Shown here one piece after another: positions 5,118-5,155 of a stretch of DNA of 5,155 nucleotides. The DNA is from an uncultured bacterium. Its GTDB lineage: Bacteria; Actinomycetota; Coriobacteriia; Coriobacteriales; Coriobacteriaceae. The notes beneath the pieces were generated by a model. It did no database searches and had not been told where the DNA came from. It saw nothing but the letters and a program-made list of their open reading frames with translations. Made by a program: the position numbers and the translations under genes. Position 1 is the stretch's first letter. Every line of letters begins with the position of its first letter. Location of the stretch: positions 1-5,155 of the forward strand of contig CAJMSO010000152.1 in NCBI GenBank assembly GCA_905216075.1. The letters are read 5' to 3'.

Positions 5118-5155
5118 AAAAAGACGGCCCTCCAAACGGAGCGACCGTCTTTTGC
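5118..5155 (-). terminator. Bidirectional-looking intrinsic terminator of an upstream gene beyond the right edge
   Basis: AAAAGACGG (5119-5127) pairs with CCGTCTTTT (5145-5153) for 9 bp, capped by an inner CTCC/GGAG stem (5130-5133, 5138-5141) with a 4-base loop. On the minus strand it ends in a TTTTT run, so it should terminate a gene entering from the right. The plus strand also ends in TTTT, so it could act in both directions. Confidence 0.75.

Overview
The window is GC-rich bacterial DNA (about 58-60% in coding parts by spot count) with five protein genes. Four are on the minus strand: a response regulator cut by the left edge, an aminotransferase, an ornithine cyclodeaminase/mu-crystallin-family gene and an uncharacterised gene. 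One PucR-type regulator is on the plus strand. The dense gene packing, GC content and Firmicute-like BceR-type regulator suggest a gut-associated high-GC Gram-positive such as a Coriobacteriia member (Collinsella-like). This is an impression from sequence style, not proof. There are no RNA genes, CRISPR arrays, insertion sequences or phage genes.

Layout: 1-593 (minus) is the N-terminal 197 residues of an OmpR/BceR-type response regulator. Its upstream gap, 594-762, holds a long near-perfect hairpin (636-671) and the intrinsic terminator (701-742) of the next operon. 763-1893 and 1918-2952 (both minus) form a two-gene operon, with the cyclodeaminase-family gene transcribed first and the aminotransferase 24 bp behind it. 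An AT-rich divergent intergenic region (2953-3166, about 33% GC over 3041-3160) separates this operon from the PucR-type regulator at 3167-4348 (plus). That gene converges, with only 18 bp between stops, on an uncharacterised 236-244-residue gene at 4367-5101 (minus). The right edge, 5119-5153, is a strong terminator hairpin that insulates this last gene from whatever lies upstream.

Working together: a class I PLP aminotransferase and an imino-acid reductase/cyclodeaminase-type enzyme in one operon, divergent from a PucR regulator, make a compact, probably substrate-inducible amino-acid module. The most attractive chemistry is transamination of a diamino acid, spontaneous ring closure to a cyclic ketimine, and NAD(P)H reduction to pipecolate or proline. 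The same two enzyme families are paired in plant pipecolate synthesis (ALD1 and SARD4). This is inference; substrates cannot be read from sequence. A nested dyad overlapping the regulator's candidate promoter (3099-3133) is the best operator candidate.
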